A stretch of DNA of 64,000 nt from Methanohalophilus euhalobius. Its GTDB lineage: Archaea > Halobacteriota > Methanosarcinia > Methanosarcinales > Methanosarcinaceae. The position numbers were made by a program, and so were the translations under genes. Under the pieces are notes generated by a model. It was not told where the DNA came from, made no database searches, and worked only from the letters and a program-made list of their open reading frames with translations. The stretch is from NCBI RefSeq assembly GCF_900215215.1, contig NZ_OBDR01000002.1, positions 186,001-250,000 on the forward strand, written 5' to 3'. Shown one piece after another: positions 9,286-17,829 of the stretch. Numbering within the stretch: the first letter of the stretch is position 1; every line of letters starts with the position of its first letter.

Positions 9286-10542
9286 TTACCGGAAACTTAA
9301 TCTTTTTTCGAGAGATCTGGCTTTGTGATAGACCTCATTTCTGGCCTCCACATCCATGACAACAGTATTACCATAATTTATACTGTGCACGATTCCTTCC
9401 TCAAAAAGCCAGGAAACAGCAGACATGCTTTCACCTGACATAGGCAACTCCAGGGTAAACCGTTTCCATTCAGGCAGATGGGAGTGAATAATATCCTTGA
9501 GTTCATCCAGCCCTTCACCGGTCTTTGCAGAGACCACCACTGGATTGGGAGCCAGGTAGGCGATCGATCTGAGCCGGGAGCTGAGTTCTTCGGAAGAAAG
9601 CCTGTCAGCCTTGTTGATAGCGGAGATGATTGTGGCTTTTTCGAGACGTTCCCAGAATATTTCATGGGATACGGCGAGTTTTTTCCTTATAACATCTACC
9701 GGCTCACTGATATCCACCACAAGCAGGATGATGTCCGCCCTGAATACATCTTCCAGGGTTGAGCGGAATGCATCCACCAGAAAATGGGGGAGATCTTCTA
9801 TAAATCCCACGGTGTCTGTGAGGAGGGTCCATCGGCCATTAATATTCAGATATCTTGTGGTGGGAGAAAGAGTGGTAAAAAGCATATTTTCCACCTCCAC
9901 ATTCTCATCTACCAGACTCCGGAATAATGTGCTTTTTCCCGCATTCGTATAACCTGCAAGGGACAACAGGGAAAAACCTTTGGAATGCCGGTAACCACGC
10001 AGGTTTTCACTGTCTCTCTGTCCTGTGCTGAGTTCTTTTTTAATGCGGCTTATACGTTTCTTGACATCCTGCTCATAGGAGTCCTCATAGCCTCCCAGAC
10101 CCATGAAACCGGGGCGCTCTTCCATTTTTAGCAGGGATACGATTTTCCTGGCTCTGGGAAGTTCATATTCCAGCCTGGCAAGTTCAACCTGCATACGGGA
10201 ACGCCTGGTGGTGGCCCGGCTTGCAAAAATTTCCAGGATCAATTGAAACTTATCTATTACCTCGCACTTGCACATCTCGGAGAGGTTATATACCTGGGTT
10301 ACAGAAAGGGGATTGTAGAATATTATTTTTGCAGGTTTTTGTGACAGGGCCAGCTCTGCAACCTCTTCTGCCTTACCTTTGCCTATCTGGTATTGTCGGT
10401 CAGGGTAACGGGTCTGGATCACTTCAGAGACTACATTATAATTTCCAGCCCTGGCAAGTTCCCTTAATTCAGCAAATTTGCGTTGGTTTTGCGACTCACT
10501 GCAACGGGGAATTCTCCTCTGTACAAGAATTACATCTTTCAT
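9286..10542 (-). CDS. hflX: GTPase HflX
   Basis: Ribosome-associated GTPase that splits or rescues stalled 50S/70S particles. The 418-residue length fits the family. An N-terminal HflX domain (KDVILVQRR to YNLSEMCKCEVIDKFQLILE) is followed by a helical linker (RSRMQVELARLEYELPRAR). The G domain has G1 AGYTNAGKSTLF, G3 LLTDTVGFI and G4 SAINKADRL. The start ATG at 10542 fits the family N-terminus; the longer frame to 10614 would overlap the upstream gene. A TATA-like TATAAACT (10571-10578, minus) sits about 30 bp upstream. Confidence 0.93.
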   Translation of the reverse strand: MKDVILVQRRIPRCSESQNQRKFAELRELARAGNYNVVSEVIQTRYPDRQYQIGKGKAEEVAELALSQKPAKIIFYNPLSVTQVYNLSEMCKCEVIDKFQLILEIFASRATTRRSRMQVELARLEYELPRARKIVSLLKMEERPGFMGLGGYEDSYEQDVKKRISRIKKELSTGQRDSENLRGYRHSKGFSLLSLAGYTNAGKSTLFRSLVDENVEVENMLFTTLSPTTRYLNINGRWTLLTDTVGFIEDLPHFLVDAFRSTLEDVFRADIILLVVDISEPVDVIRKKLAVSHEIFWERLEKATIISAINKADRLSSEELSSRLRSIAYLAPNPVVVSAKTGEGLDELKDIIHSHLPEWKRFTLELPMSGESMSAVSWLFEEGIVHSINYGNTVVMDVEARNEVYHKARSLEKRLSFR

Positions 10543-10573
10543 ATGGTTTAACTCTGGATTATGAAAATATAGT

Positions 10574-10981
10574 TTATAGATTATCTTTGATTGGTTCCCA
10601 TGACCGGGGATCAAGAAGTAAATTGCGACTGCTCAGGGATATATGGTGAGCGATTTCAACACCCATCCTTTCACTCAGGGATTCTGGATATTTGAAAGAT
10701 GCGGTGAACATACTGTTTGAAAGCCATTCAGGCTGGTTGAAAAGATCTCCTTCCTCTGCCACTATGATTACTCCTCCCATTCCTTCAACTGTTCTTTCAA
10801 TCATCTGTACAACATCCACAACCTCGGGTGGGTTGTCACTCACAAATGGTTTGATATTTACACCATGTATCTGTTTCACATGCCCTCCTGACACCGAAAG
10901 GGATACAGCGGCACATACCATCAGGTATCTGGAATTATGCCGATGCCGCCCTGATATATCTACAGCAATTATCCTTTTCAT
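10574..10981 (-). CDS. DUF2209-like archaeal protein
   Basis: A 135-residue protein that I assign to DUF2209 by memory of its N-terminus (MKRIIAVDISGRHRHNSRYLMVCAAVSL). That start looks like an RNase H-like fold with a leading Asp, as in the sequence AVDISG. It has no membrane segment. It lies upstream of hflX on the same strand, so they may be co-transcribed, but hflX also has its own TATA-like site inside the end of this gene. Function unknown. Confidence 0.6.
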   Translation of the reverse strand: MKRIIAVDISGRHRHNSRYLMVCAAVSLSVSGGHVKQIHGVNIKPFVSDNPPEVVDVVQMIERTVEGMGGVIIVAEEGDLFNQPEWLSNSMFTASFKYPESLSERMGVEIAHHISLSSRNLLLDPRSWEPIKDNL

Positions 10982-11190
10982 TTTTAAATTCCCGGTTATT
11001 TGAAGTATTCCGCCCTTAGTAAGATTTTTAGTAATAAAATATTTGTCTTTTTAGTATGCAGACCTTGAAGAAGATTTTTAAACATAAGTTAGATCGTTGT
11101 AGGGATAGGAGAAAAAATGCATTGTACCTTTTATTGTCTTGGATGACATGAAAAATAAGTAATTTAGTCCCATTTTTTTGCTGTCCACTA

Positions 11191-11238
11191 CCATTGATGA
11201 GCCGTGAGGAGGACTTCCTCATATTGGGAATTATTGAA
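11191..11238 (+). repeat. Imperfect 48-bp direct repeat, copy A
   Basis: Matches copy B (15566-15613) at 43 of 48 positions by hand alignment; weaker similarity continues for about 35 bp. It contains the hairpin TGAGGA-GGACT-TCCTCA. Read as codons from its ATG it gives MSREEDFLILGIIE then a stop; copy B gives MMRREKDFLIFGIIEKIRQ. Both may be remnants of the start of one mobile-element gene. Confidence 0.65.
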
Positions 11239-11336
11239 TAAAAAAACAATTGATCTGGAAGGGTCCTGTATCCATATTTCAGTACTTAGCTAATTAGAGC
11301 ATCTGAACTTAACAACACCTCCCGTTAGATTTATAT

Positions 11337-11352
11337 GCGGCGAAAGCGCCGC
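11337..11352. other. GC-rich hairpin before the transposase remnant
   Basis: GCGGCG (11337-11342), loop AAAG, CGCCGC (11347-11352): a perfect 6-bp stem, out of character with the AT-rich surroundings. It may block read-through transcription into the transposase gene, as hairpins near insertion-sequence ends often do (inference). Confidence 0.45.
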
Positions 11353-11355
11353 CAT

Positions 11356-11958
11356 ATGTCATTTCTACCATTCAGTTCAAGGACCTGTGAGAAGGTCGAA
11401 TTAAGACCAAAACACTGTATTGATACCATTCTTAAACCATTTTTCGATAATATCGGCATCAAGATAAACGGTCAACTCAGCTCCAAAGATCTATTTTACA
11501 CTGCCATATGTATGGCAGTGGATAAAAGTTCAGTTCATTCTGCATCAAAACACTATCAAGAGATTCCATGTGAGACATCTTTGAGATATCATCTCAGGAA
11601 ACTAAGTCTTGAAGAACTTATCCAGGCAAATCAAAGTATTCTGCTTCACAGTTCTGTCAGTACTCTAAAACCAGAGAAAAAGTATGAGTTTGCTATCGAA
11701 TCATCTTACAGGATGAGAAATATTGTTAAACCAAGGACATCAACAAAAGATGTAACTTTCAGATATTTCTTTACAATATTATCGTTCCTGCTCAGAAATG
11801 TATGGATATATCTCCAGAAAAAGCATTTTACAATCGTAAAACCAGGTCCAATAACCATTGATGAAGACAAGTTCAGGTTTGCCAGATTTATTTTGTTTGT
11901 TGAAGAATGGCTTAGGAGAAAGTTAAGGATTCAGCTAGTAGTGCAGTGTTTAAGGTAA
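11356..11958 (+). pseudogene. Internally deleted transposase (ISH3-like)
   Basis: About 200 residues where the family usually has near 390. The N-terminal half (LPFSSRTCEKVELRP to SLEELIQANQSILL) and the C-terminal tail (FAIESSYRMRNIVKPRTS, then TIDEDKFRFARF and VEEWLRRKLRIQ) are present and in frame. The central part that should carry the catalytic Asp residues is missing; the join is near residue 115. The tail resembles the ISH3 transposases of archaea. The product cannot be an active enzyme. No clear terminal inverted repeats were found. Confidence 0.7.
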
Positions 11959-11991
11959 TTCAATAGGGGTAGGAAAAAGATGGAGGTAAAA

Positions 11992-12978
11992 TTAGAGAAC
12001 TACTGAACTTTCTTTTTTAGTGATATCATCTACTATACAGACACCACCTATAACCTCTCTCCCTATTTTGATTGGTGAAAACCATTTGTGGTACATTCGT
12101 TTTAATCCATTTTCACTGATGCTGCAGGCACCATTGTATTCACAATATTCGCCATCAAGGCATCTTCTGTACCACTCTTCAAGTCTGCCGTCAACAGCAT
12201 CATGAAACACATTTCCGCCCTTGAGATCGTCCTCGCTGCACTGAAGCAACTTTGGAAATACTTCATTAAAATATGTTATATTTCCTTTTTTGTCAAAAGT
12301 GACAATACCAAGTGGCGCATTCTGGACAATGCTTTCGTTGAATTGTTTGAGATAAGCGATCTCATCCATCATCCTCTGATGTTCTGTAAGGTCATCTGCT
12401 ACACCAACCGCTTCTAGGACCTTTCCGTTCTTCATCAAAGGGCTGATGCTGATGTTGAAATATTTATCGTGTCCTTCGTCATCAAGGAACTTCAGCATCC
12501 CTGTGCTCTTATTCCCGTTCTTGAGATTCTCAATAATATTTTCCAGTTTTTCAGCGTCATCTTTATGAACGAAATCCAGTATATTGTGTCCAATTGTTTC
12601 ACCTGGGCTTATTTTTAGGTAGTCATAGCTCACTGGATTGACATAGGTGAAGTTTCCTGCAGGATCAATGGAGAACACAAGGTCGGGGTTTGTTTCAACG
12701 AGTGTCTGGTATTTTTCCTTTGACCTCTTAAAATCACTGATTATTCTGTCGACTTTACGGATCGCTCTTTCCTGCATTTTTTGAGTGGTGCTAATCAGAT
12801 GTTGCATTTCAGCTGATATCGAGTCGATGCTCTCCAGTTCAGGTGCATGGTCGCCCATTTCAATTGTTGCTTCTTCGATAACATCGGAAATAGAAACTCC
12901 TCTTTCCTTTGCAACTTTTTTTAACATGTCATATACAGGGGTTTTGATTGTTGTACTCGAATATCCTTCAGTCGGCAT
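11992..12978 (-). CDS. RHH-PAS-PAS one-component regulator
   Basis: A soluble 328-residue protein. Residues 8-42 (TTIKTPVYDMLKKVAKERG, then VSISDVIEEA) look like a ribbon-helix-helix DNA-binding domain. A helical linker follows, then two PAS domains: about 88-205 (PDLVFSIDPAGNFTYVNPVS) and 212-320 (APLGIVTFDKKGNITYFNEV). There is no kinase or methyl-accepting domain, so the PAS sensors probably act directly on DNA binding. Cysteines cluster in the second PAS domain (RRCLDGEYCEYNGACS), which could bind a cofactor or sense redox state. It is divergent from the DUF2193-like gene and is a natural candidate to control it. Confidence 0.72.
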   Translation of the reverse strand: MPTEGYSSTTIKTPVYDMLKKVAKERGVSISDVIEEATIEMGDHAPELESIDSISAEMQHLISTTQKMQERAIRKVDRIISDFKRSKEKYQTLVETNPDLVFSIDPAGNFTYVNPVSYDYLKISPGETIGHNILDFVHKDDAEKLENIIENLKNGNKSTGMLKFLDDEGHDKYFNISISPLMKNGKVLEAVGVADDLTEHQRMMDEIAYLKQFNESIVQNAPLGIVTFDKKGNITYFNEVFPKLLQCSEDDLKGGNVFHDAVDGRLEEWYRRCLDGEYCEYNGACSISENGLKRMYHKWFSPIKIGREVIGGVCIVDDITKKESSVVL

Positions 12979-13043
12979 ATGTGCTCCATATATTTTCTAT
13001 ATTAATATATGTATTTCTCTACTCTGAGCTATCTCCAATTAGA

Positions 13044-13096
13044 GGTATAAAATAAAGTTACATGGTATGTTTTATATGTTACGGTAAGATATACCA
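13044..13096. promoter_or_regulatory. GGTAT repeats between divergent genes
   Basis: GGTAT occurs at 13044 and 13064, and GGTAA at 13083, about 20 bp apart (two helical turns). The last pairs with ATACC (13091-13095), and TGGTAT (13063-13068) with ATACCA (13091-13096) forms a wider dyad. Regularly spaced short sites are what ribbon-helix-helix proteins bind, and the RHH-PAS gene lies next to them. Confidence 0.45.
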
Positions 13097-13157
13097 TAAA
13101 CTTTTTATTTACACAGGATATACTTTTTTATGAAACCTATTAGTGGAGGTATAGGAA

Positions 13158-14633
13158 GTGAAGAAAATATACGACAAGATGGCCAGAGAGGCCATAAATG
13201 CACAGAAGGCTGTTATAAGCACGATTAAAGATAAAAGAGGAACAGAGTTCAAAGTGACTGACGCAAAACCGTATGTGGATGCTGTCAATCAGATGTCTCC
13301 AGAGGGTGGGCAAAGCAAGGAAGTATTCGATTTGCATATTGATTCGGTCAATGCTCACTATAATGTCATGACATCCCTTACTGACACAGTTAGGCCGGAA
13401 GACGATCCCTTCGTTGAGCATTACCAGACACCCCCTGTCCTTGAAATTCTCTATGATGAAGACCCGGCATTCAGGGCATCCGTCGAGAAATTTGTTGATG
13501 CTATTGGAAAAGCTGAAGCCCTTATAGGGAAGGAATCAATAAGAAGATATGGTGGATTCTATGGTCCGACCTGTGTTGTGGATTTTGCATTCAGTCCCGG
13601 AAGTACCAGCAATGTCGTCAACAGGATTCTTCAGAACCTGGACATCCCTGATGATCACAAGCGCACAATACTCTCCTCTAAATCCTGGGGTATGAATACC
13701 TCGTACGGTATTGGTGCTCAGTTCCAGACATCTTTGGAAGAAGGCAAGACTGCTGCCGATGCAGTGAAAGATGAAATTGAAATGCTCAAAATGATATACG
13801 ATACGCCGGTGGAAGCCCAGGCACTTCTCATGGAGCAGCATGGCCACACCTCCTTCGATGTCAAAAAATATATGGAAGGATATCGGAAAAAAATGGAAGG
13901 CACTGTGAAAGCTGCAATGGATGAGGAAATCTTCTACGGAAACATAGTAACCGTTCCTGCATATGGTGTAGGAGACGTTGCGCACCACATATCTCAGTCC
14001 ATGTTCAATATGACAAAAGATGATATGACGATGGCTATCCTGGAAGCTGTCAGCGGTGTGCTCTATGACACACTAGAAAGTGCAATGGGCAAGTTCAAAA
14101 ACGAGTATTCTCCACTGACAATCGCTACCGATGCTACAGCAGGTGCTACCACTAAAATTCTCTGGATGGATGGCTTCACTACAATGATGGTCAATGATCT
14201 GCTGGTAAAGAGATTCCACAATTATGTCCTCACCAATCCTGCAAGGGATGCTGCAGCAGAGTTGCATAACGTGGATTTCATAGACCTGATCGAGAAGGGT
14301 GAGCGCATTATCGACCACAAACCAAGGGGAGCCGGATCGGTAGTCCAGGGCATACCTATTGACTACAGTGCGATCGAAAACAATGATGTGATAAATAACC
14401 CGCAGCGTTATGCATATCCTGCATGTGCGATAACTGTCCGTTTCTCCTCCCTTATGAGGCTTGCTGACTTCCCATGCCTGCTCACAAGTGAGCCTGTAAC
14501 CGCAACCCTCATGACGAATATAATTTCTCTGCATAAGGAGGACCCACACTCCCCGGCAAGGGTGTGTAAGTTCTGCACTGCAAACTACTTTGATTACAAG
14601 TGCAACTATTGCAACTGGAAGGAAGCAGTGTGA
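13158..14633 (+). CDS. DUF2193-like methanogen protein
   Basis: A 491-residue soluble protein of unknown function, assigned to DUF2193 from memory of length and overall sequence. The C-terminus has two close CxxC pairs (CKFCTANYFDYKCNYCNWKE), suggesting Zn or an Fe-S cluster. Internal features include YGGFYGPTCVVDFAFSPGS (about residue 133) and MEQHGHTSFDVKKYMEGY (about residue 226). The start is GTG at 13158, supported by GGAGG at 13145-13149. An aquaporin gene follows, and the divergent RHH-PAS regulator may control both. Confidence 0.65.
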   Translation: MKKIYDKMAREAINAQKAVISTIKDKRGTEFKVTDAKPYVDAVNQMSPEGGQSKEVFDLHIDSVNAHYNVMTSLTDTVRPEDDPFVEHYQTPPVLEILYDEDPAFRASVEKFVDAIGKAEALIGKESIRRYGGFYGPTCVVDFAFSPGSTSNVVNRILQNLDIPDDHKRTILSSKSWGMNTSYGIGAQFQTSLEEGKTAADAVKDEIEMLKMIYDTPVEAQALLMEQHGHTSFDVKKYMEGYRKKMEGTVKAAMDEEIFYGNIVTVPAYGVGDVAHHISQSMFNMTKDDMTMAILEAVSGVLYDTLESAMGKFKNEYSPLTIATDATAGATTKILWMDGFTTMMVNDLLVKRFHNYVLTNPARDAAAELHNVDFIDLIEKGERIIDHKPRGAGSVVQGIPIDYSAIENNDVINNPQRYAYPACAITVRFSSLMRLADFPCLLTSEPVTATLMTNIISLHKEDPHSPARVCKFCTANYFDYKCNYCNWKEAV

Positions 14634-14690
14634 AAAGCCTAGAGATAGTGTGCCTTCTTTGAACACTATCTTATTTTGAGAGGTGTCTTT

Positions 14691-15440
14691 ATGTCAGAAA
14701 TAAGTTTGTTCAAAAGGTCCATTGCTGAACTCATAGGTACCTATGTGCTGGTGTTCCTTGGTACCGGATCTGTAGTGACCGCTATGTTGCTGGTGCAAGG
14801 TGCGAACCGGATCCCGGAGAATTCTTTTAATGTTGGTCTAAACATCGAAGCCTGGTTTGCTATAGGCATTGCTTTTGCCATAGCGATAATTGCAATGATA
14901 TATGCATTTGGGCACATATCGGGTACACATATCAATCCTGCAGTGAGCATTGCACTGTGGGCCACAGGACGTTTTCCTGCAAAGGATATGATGGGTTACA
15001 TCGTTGCTCAGTTAATAGGCGCAAGTCTTGCATCATTTACAATTGTGGCAATTTTAGGTTCCCGTGCAGTTGATACTGGCCTGGGGGCAACTGCAATGTT
15101 CGACGGTGTCAGCTATAGTCAGGCAATACTTTGTGAAGCAGTAGCAACTTTCTTCCTGATGCTGACAATTATGGGTTCAGCTGTCGACAAAAGAGCACCA
15201 GCAGGTTTTGCAGGACTGGCAATCGGTCTTGTAGTTGCTGCGGACATAATTGTTGTTGGGAACATAACAGGATCATCGCTTAACCCTGCCCGTACTTTCG
15301 GACCGTATCTTGCCGAGTTTATGCTGGGAGGTACGAACTTCTGGTGGCAGTTCCCAATCTATATCATCGGACCAATAGTTGGAGCTTTAGTGGCTGCTTT
15401 TGTCTATGACTATGTAACAGAATTGAAAAGTTGCGAATGA
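14691..15440 (+). CDS. MIP family channel (aquaporin/glycerol facilitator)
   Basis: A 249-residue channel with six hydrophobic helices and both NPA boxes: HINPAVSIA (about residue 83) and SLNPARTFG (about residue 200), the second followed by the pore Arg. It passes water or small neutral solutes across the membrane, which fits osmotic adjustment in a halophile. I start at ATG 14691, 6 bp after GAGGTG (14679-14684); a TTG at 14676 lies in front of this site. Substrate class (water or glycerol) cannot be fixed by eye. Confidence 0.9.
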   Translation: MSEISLFKRSIAELIGTYVLVFLGTGSVVTAMLLVQGANRIPENSFNVGLNIEAWFAIGIAFAIAIIAMIYAFGHISGTHINPAVSIALWATGRFPAKDMMGYIVAQLIGASLASFTIVAILGSRAVDTGLGATAMFDGVSYSQAILCEAVATFFLMLTIMGSAVDKRAPAGFAGLAIGLVVAADIIVVGNITGSSLNPARTFGPYLAEFMLGGTNFWWQFPIYIIGPIVGALVAAFVYDYVTELKSCE

Positions 15441-15459
15441 TGTAATTCATTCTTCGTTC

Positions 15460-15518
<59 letters not shown>

Positions 15519-15565
15519 TAGTGTAACTATTCAACCTAATTTACTTCTGCCAAGCTGATTCCCCA

Positions 15566-15613
15566 TCATTGATGAGGCGGGAGAAGGACTTCCTCATATT
15601 TGGAATTATTGAA
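15566..15613 (+). repeat. Imperfect 48-bp direct repeat, copy B
   Basis: Partner of copy A at 11191-11238, same orientation. It lies between the 3' ends of the aquaporin gene and the convergent hcp gene. The hairpin of copy A is weaker here (GAGAAG/TTCCTC). Confidence 0.65.
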
Positions 15614-15660
15614 AAAATAAGACAGTTGACCCTTATGGTCCTGCCTTCATTTTTAAGAGT

Positions 15661-17280
15661 TTACTTTAAGAGTCTTGCCATATCCTCTTCTACAGTAGTG
15701 TTCGGTGTTATGTTGAACTTTTCCACCAGCACTTTCAATACATTAGGGGAAACAAATGCCGGCAGTCTCGGTCCAAGCGTGATATCCTTTATTCCAAGCC
15801 TCAGGAGAGAAAGCAATACAAGGACTGCCTTTTGTTCATACCATGCGATATTGTAGGAGATAGGTGCATCATTGACATCTTCAAATCCAAGTCTGGCCAT
15901 AAGTCCCTGTGCAATGATTACCAGTGAAAATGAATCATTACACTGTCCTGCATCCAGTACTCTGGGAATGCCGTCAATGTCCCCCAGGTTAAGTTTATTG
16001 TAGCGATATTTTGCACATCCAGCGGTAAGTATGACAGTGTCTTCGGGCAGTGCCTCTGCAAAATCTGTGTAGTACTGCCTGTCCTTGTGACGTCCGTCAC
16101 ACCCTGCCATTACAATGAACTTCTTAATTTTGCCCGCCTTGACAGCATCAACAATCTTGTCTGCATTGGACAATACGGTGTTGTAGGCAAACCCACCCGT
16201 AATGGTACCTTCTTCCAGTTGCACAGGAGGTTCACAGGCTTTTGCCTGCCCGATGATGGCAGAGAAGTCTTTCTTACCATCTTTAGGTACAATGTGTGTG
16301 GCACCATCATAACCTACGGACCCGGTAGTGTATAATCTGTCAATGTAGGTCTTCTTCGGAGGAACTATACAGTTGCTTGTCAATAATACTGGTCCGTTGA
16401 AACTCTCGAATTCCTGCTTCTGGTGCCACCATGACCCACCATAGTTGCCCACCAGGTGTTCGTACTTCTTAAACTCAGGATAGGCATTGGCAGGCAGCAT
16501 CTCACCGTGGGTATATACATCGACACCGGTTCCCTCTGCCTGATCCAATAATTGTTTCAGGTCATTCAGGTCATGCCCACTTATGAGAATTGCAGGGTTG
16601 CTTCTAGTTCCGATATTGACCTGAGTCGATTCCGGATGCCCGAATGTAGTGGTATTTGCCATGTCAAGTGCTGCCATCACATCAAAACCCTTTTCCCCGC
16701 ATCTCAGGACCAGGGAGATGAGTTCCTTTTCAGTTAGGCTGTCATCCGTGGTTGCCACAAGGCCTTTCTCAACAAATGAATTGACCTTTTTATTGGTATG
16801 TCCAAGCATCATAGCATGATGGGCATATGCTGCAATTCCTTTGATACCAAAGATCAACAATTCTCTTAATGACCGGATATCTTCATCCTCTGTTGCAAGT
16901 ATGCCGGTATTCCTGTCATTGAGGTTTTCCGGGGTCACAGTTGCTATCCCGGGCAAATTGTTCTCATCAAGTGCATTGTTATCCAGAAGTTTCTGCTTGA
17001 TCTCCTTCTGAAGCTCGAATCCCCTGTCAATACGTTCCTGAATACCGGTTGCTCTGAAATCGGTATTTGTTATGGTTGAGAACAATGCATCGAACATAAA
17101 ATCATCAGTGCTCGTCTCAGAAATGCCCGCCTTTCTTGCTTTCTGGTTGTAGAATGAAATGCTTTTAAGCACATAGATAAGATCGTCCTGAAGGTCTGCA
17201 ACTTCCCCTTTCTTACCGCACATACCATTCTTAGTGCAACCTTCCCCGTTCATTGTTTCTTCACACTGATAACAGAACAT
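15661..17280 (-). CDS. hcp: Hybrid-cluster protein (hydroxylamine reductase), copy 1
   Basis: Hcp holds a [4Fe-4S] and a hybrid Fe-S-O cluster. It reduces hydroxylamine in vitro and is linked to nitric oxide detoxification. The N-terminal cluster motif is C-x2-C-x8-C-x5-C (Cys 3, 6, 15, 21). Hybrid-cluster ligand segments are present: [46 protein letters not shown] and [10 protein letters not shown]. The start MFCYQCEE at 17280 gives 539 residues and has GGTGA before it; the longer frame to 17325 lacks support. A second copy lies at 23776-25464. Confidence 0.93.
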   Translation of the reverse strand: MFCYQCEETMNGEGCTKNGMCGKKGEVADLQDDLIYVLKSISFYNQKARKAGISETSTDDFMFDALFSTITNTDFRATGIQERIDRGFELQKEIKQKLLDNNALDENNLPGIATVTPENLNDRNTGILATEDEDIRSLRELLIFGIKGIAAYAHHAMMLGHTNKKVNSFVEKGLVATTDDSLTEKELISLVLRCGEKGFDVMAALDMANTTTFGHPESTQVNIGTRSNPAILISGHDLNDLKQLLDQAEGTGVDVYTHGEMLPANAYPEFKKYEHLVGNYGGSWWHQKQEFESFNGPVLLTSNCIVPPKKTYIDRLYTTGSVGYDGATHIVPKDGKKDFSAIIGQAKACEPPVQLEEGTITGGFAYNTVLSNADKIVDAVKAGKIKKFIVMAGCDGRHKDRQYYTDFAEALPEDTVILTAGCAKYRYNKLNLGDIDGIPRVLDAGQCNDSFSLVIIAQGLMARLGFEDVNDAPISYNIAWYEQKAVLVLLSLLRLGIKDITLGPRLPAFVSPNVLKVLVEKFNITPNTTVEEDMARLLK

Positions 17281-17312
17281 TTTATCACCTTTATTTTTAG
17301 TTATGGAATGTA

Positions 17313-17352
17313 GGTATGCAACCATTTATCTGTTTGAGATTGTGGTTGCCAC
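17313..17352. promoter_or_regulatory. Dyad in the hcp leader
   Basis: GGTATGCAACC (17313-17323) and GGTTGCCACC (17343-17352) are imperfect inverted repeats with the core GCAACC/GGTTGC. They lie between the TATA box (17388-17395) and the start codon at 17280, where a bound repressor would block transcription of hcp. Confidence 0.4.
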
Positions 17353-17387
17353 CTTGTAAGTTAACACTGATATATCTGAGATGTGAC

Positions 17388-17395
17388 TATTTATA
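17388..17395 (-). promoter_or_regulatory. TATA box for hcp copy 1
   Basis: TATAAATA on the minus strand, about 110 bp before the start codon, giving a leader of roughly 80 nt. Confidence 0.45.
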
Positions 17396-17829
17396 GAGAT
17401 AGTTTCCACTTTGATACTTCTAAAACCCACTCCTCTATAAGCTATGTTGTCACACCTACTTAAAATACCGGTGGCAAAGAATCAGATGTGATTTTATTTT
17501 CTTATATTTCGTCCTATAATAACCCCATAGTTTCCACTGGAATTTATTATTCCAAACCCAATATATGCAAATTATATAATGTATTTATTATGTACAATTG
17601 TGCTTTTGAAATTTTTTATATTATATGTGCCAAGCTCTTCCCTAATATTGTTGGAAATATAATTAGCGAAAAACAGTGGCCTGTTCTAGATTAAGTATTC
17701 ATAAAAGGTAGTTACAAGAAAAAGAATAATAATAATTAAACACCAATCTGTCACTATTATTCTGTTCATGCTTTTATCTTTTGCAAACCCCTTACTTGTT
17801 ACAATACCCGGGAGCAGGTTTTGCAAATT

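Larger units (their letters stand above)
10982..11355. other. Non-coding stretch with one repeat copy
   Basis: About 370 bp with no convincing gene. It holds copy A of an imperfect 48-bp repeat (11191-11238), AT-rich sequence near 11030-11100 that may include the promoter of the minus-strand gene ending at 10981, and the left flank of a degraded insertion sequence. The small open frame at 11028-11249 (minus) has low-complexity composition and no ribosome binding site. Confidence 0.5.
17281..17829. other. Non-coding stretch upstream of hcp
   Basis: About 550 bp. Nearest hcp it holds the promoter and dyad listed separately. The remainder (about 17400-17829) is AT-rich with no gene, RNA motif or repeat that I can support; the short open frame at 17488-17694 has random composition. 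The 3' end of the histidine kinase gene abuts it. Confidence 0.5.

Noticed and set aside
14073-14666. 197-codon open frame antisense to the DUF2193-like gene
   Set aside because: Cys-rich, unlike any family; mirror of the sense gene's codon pattern.
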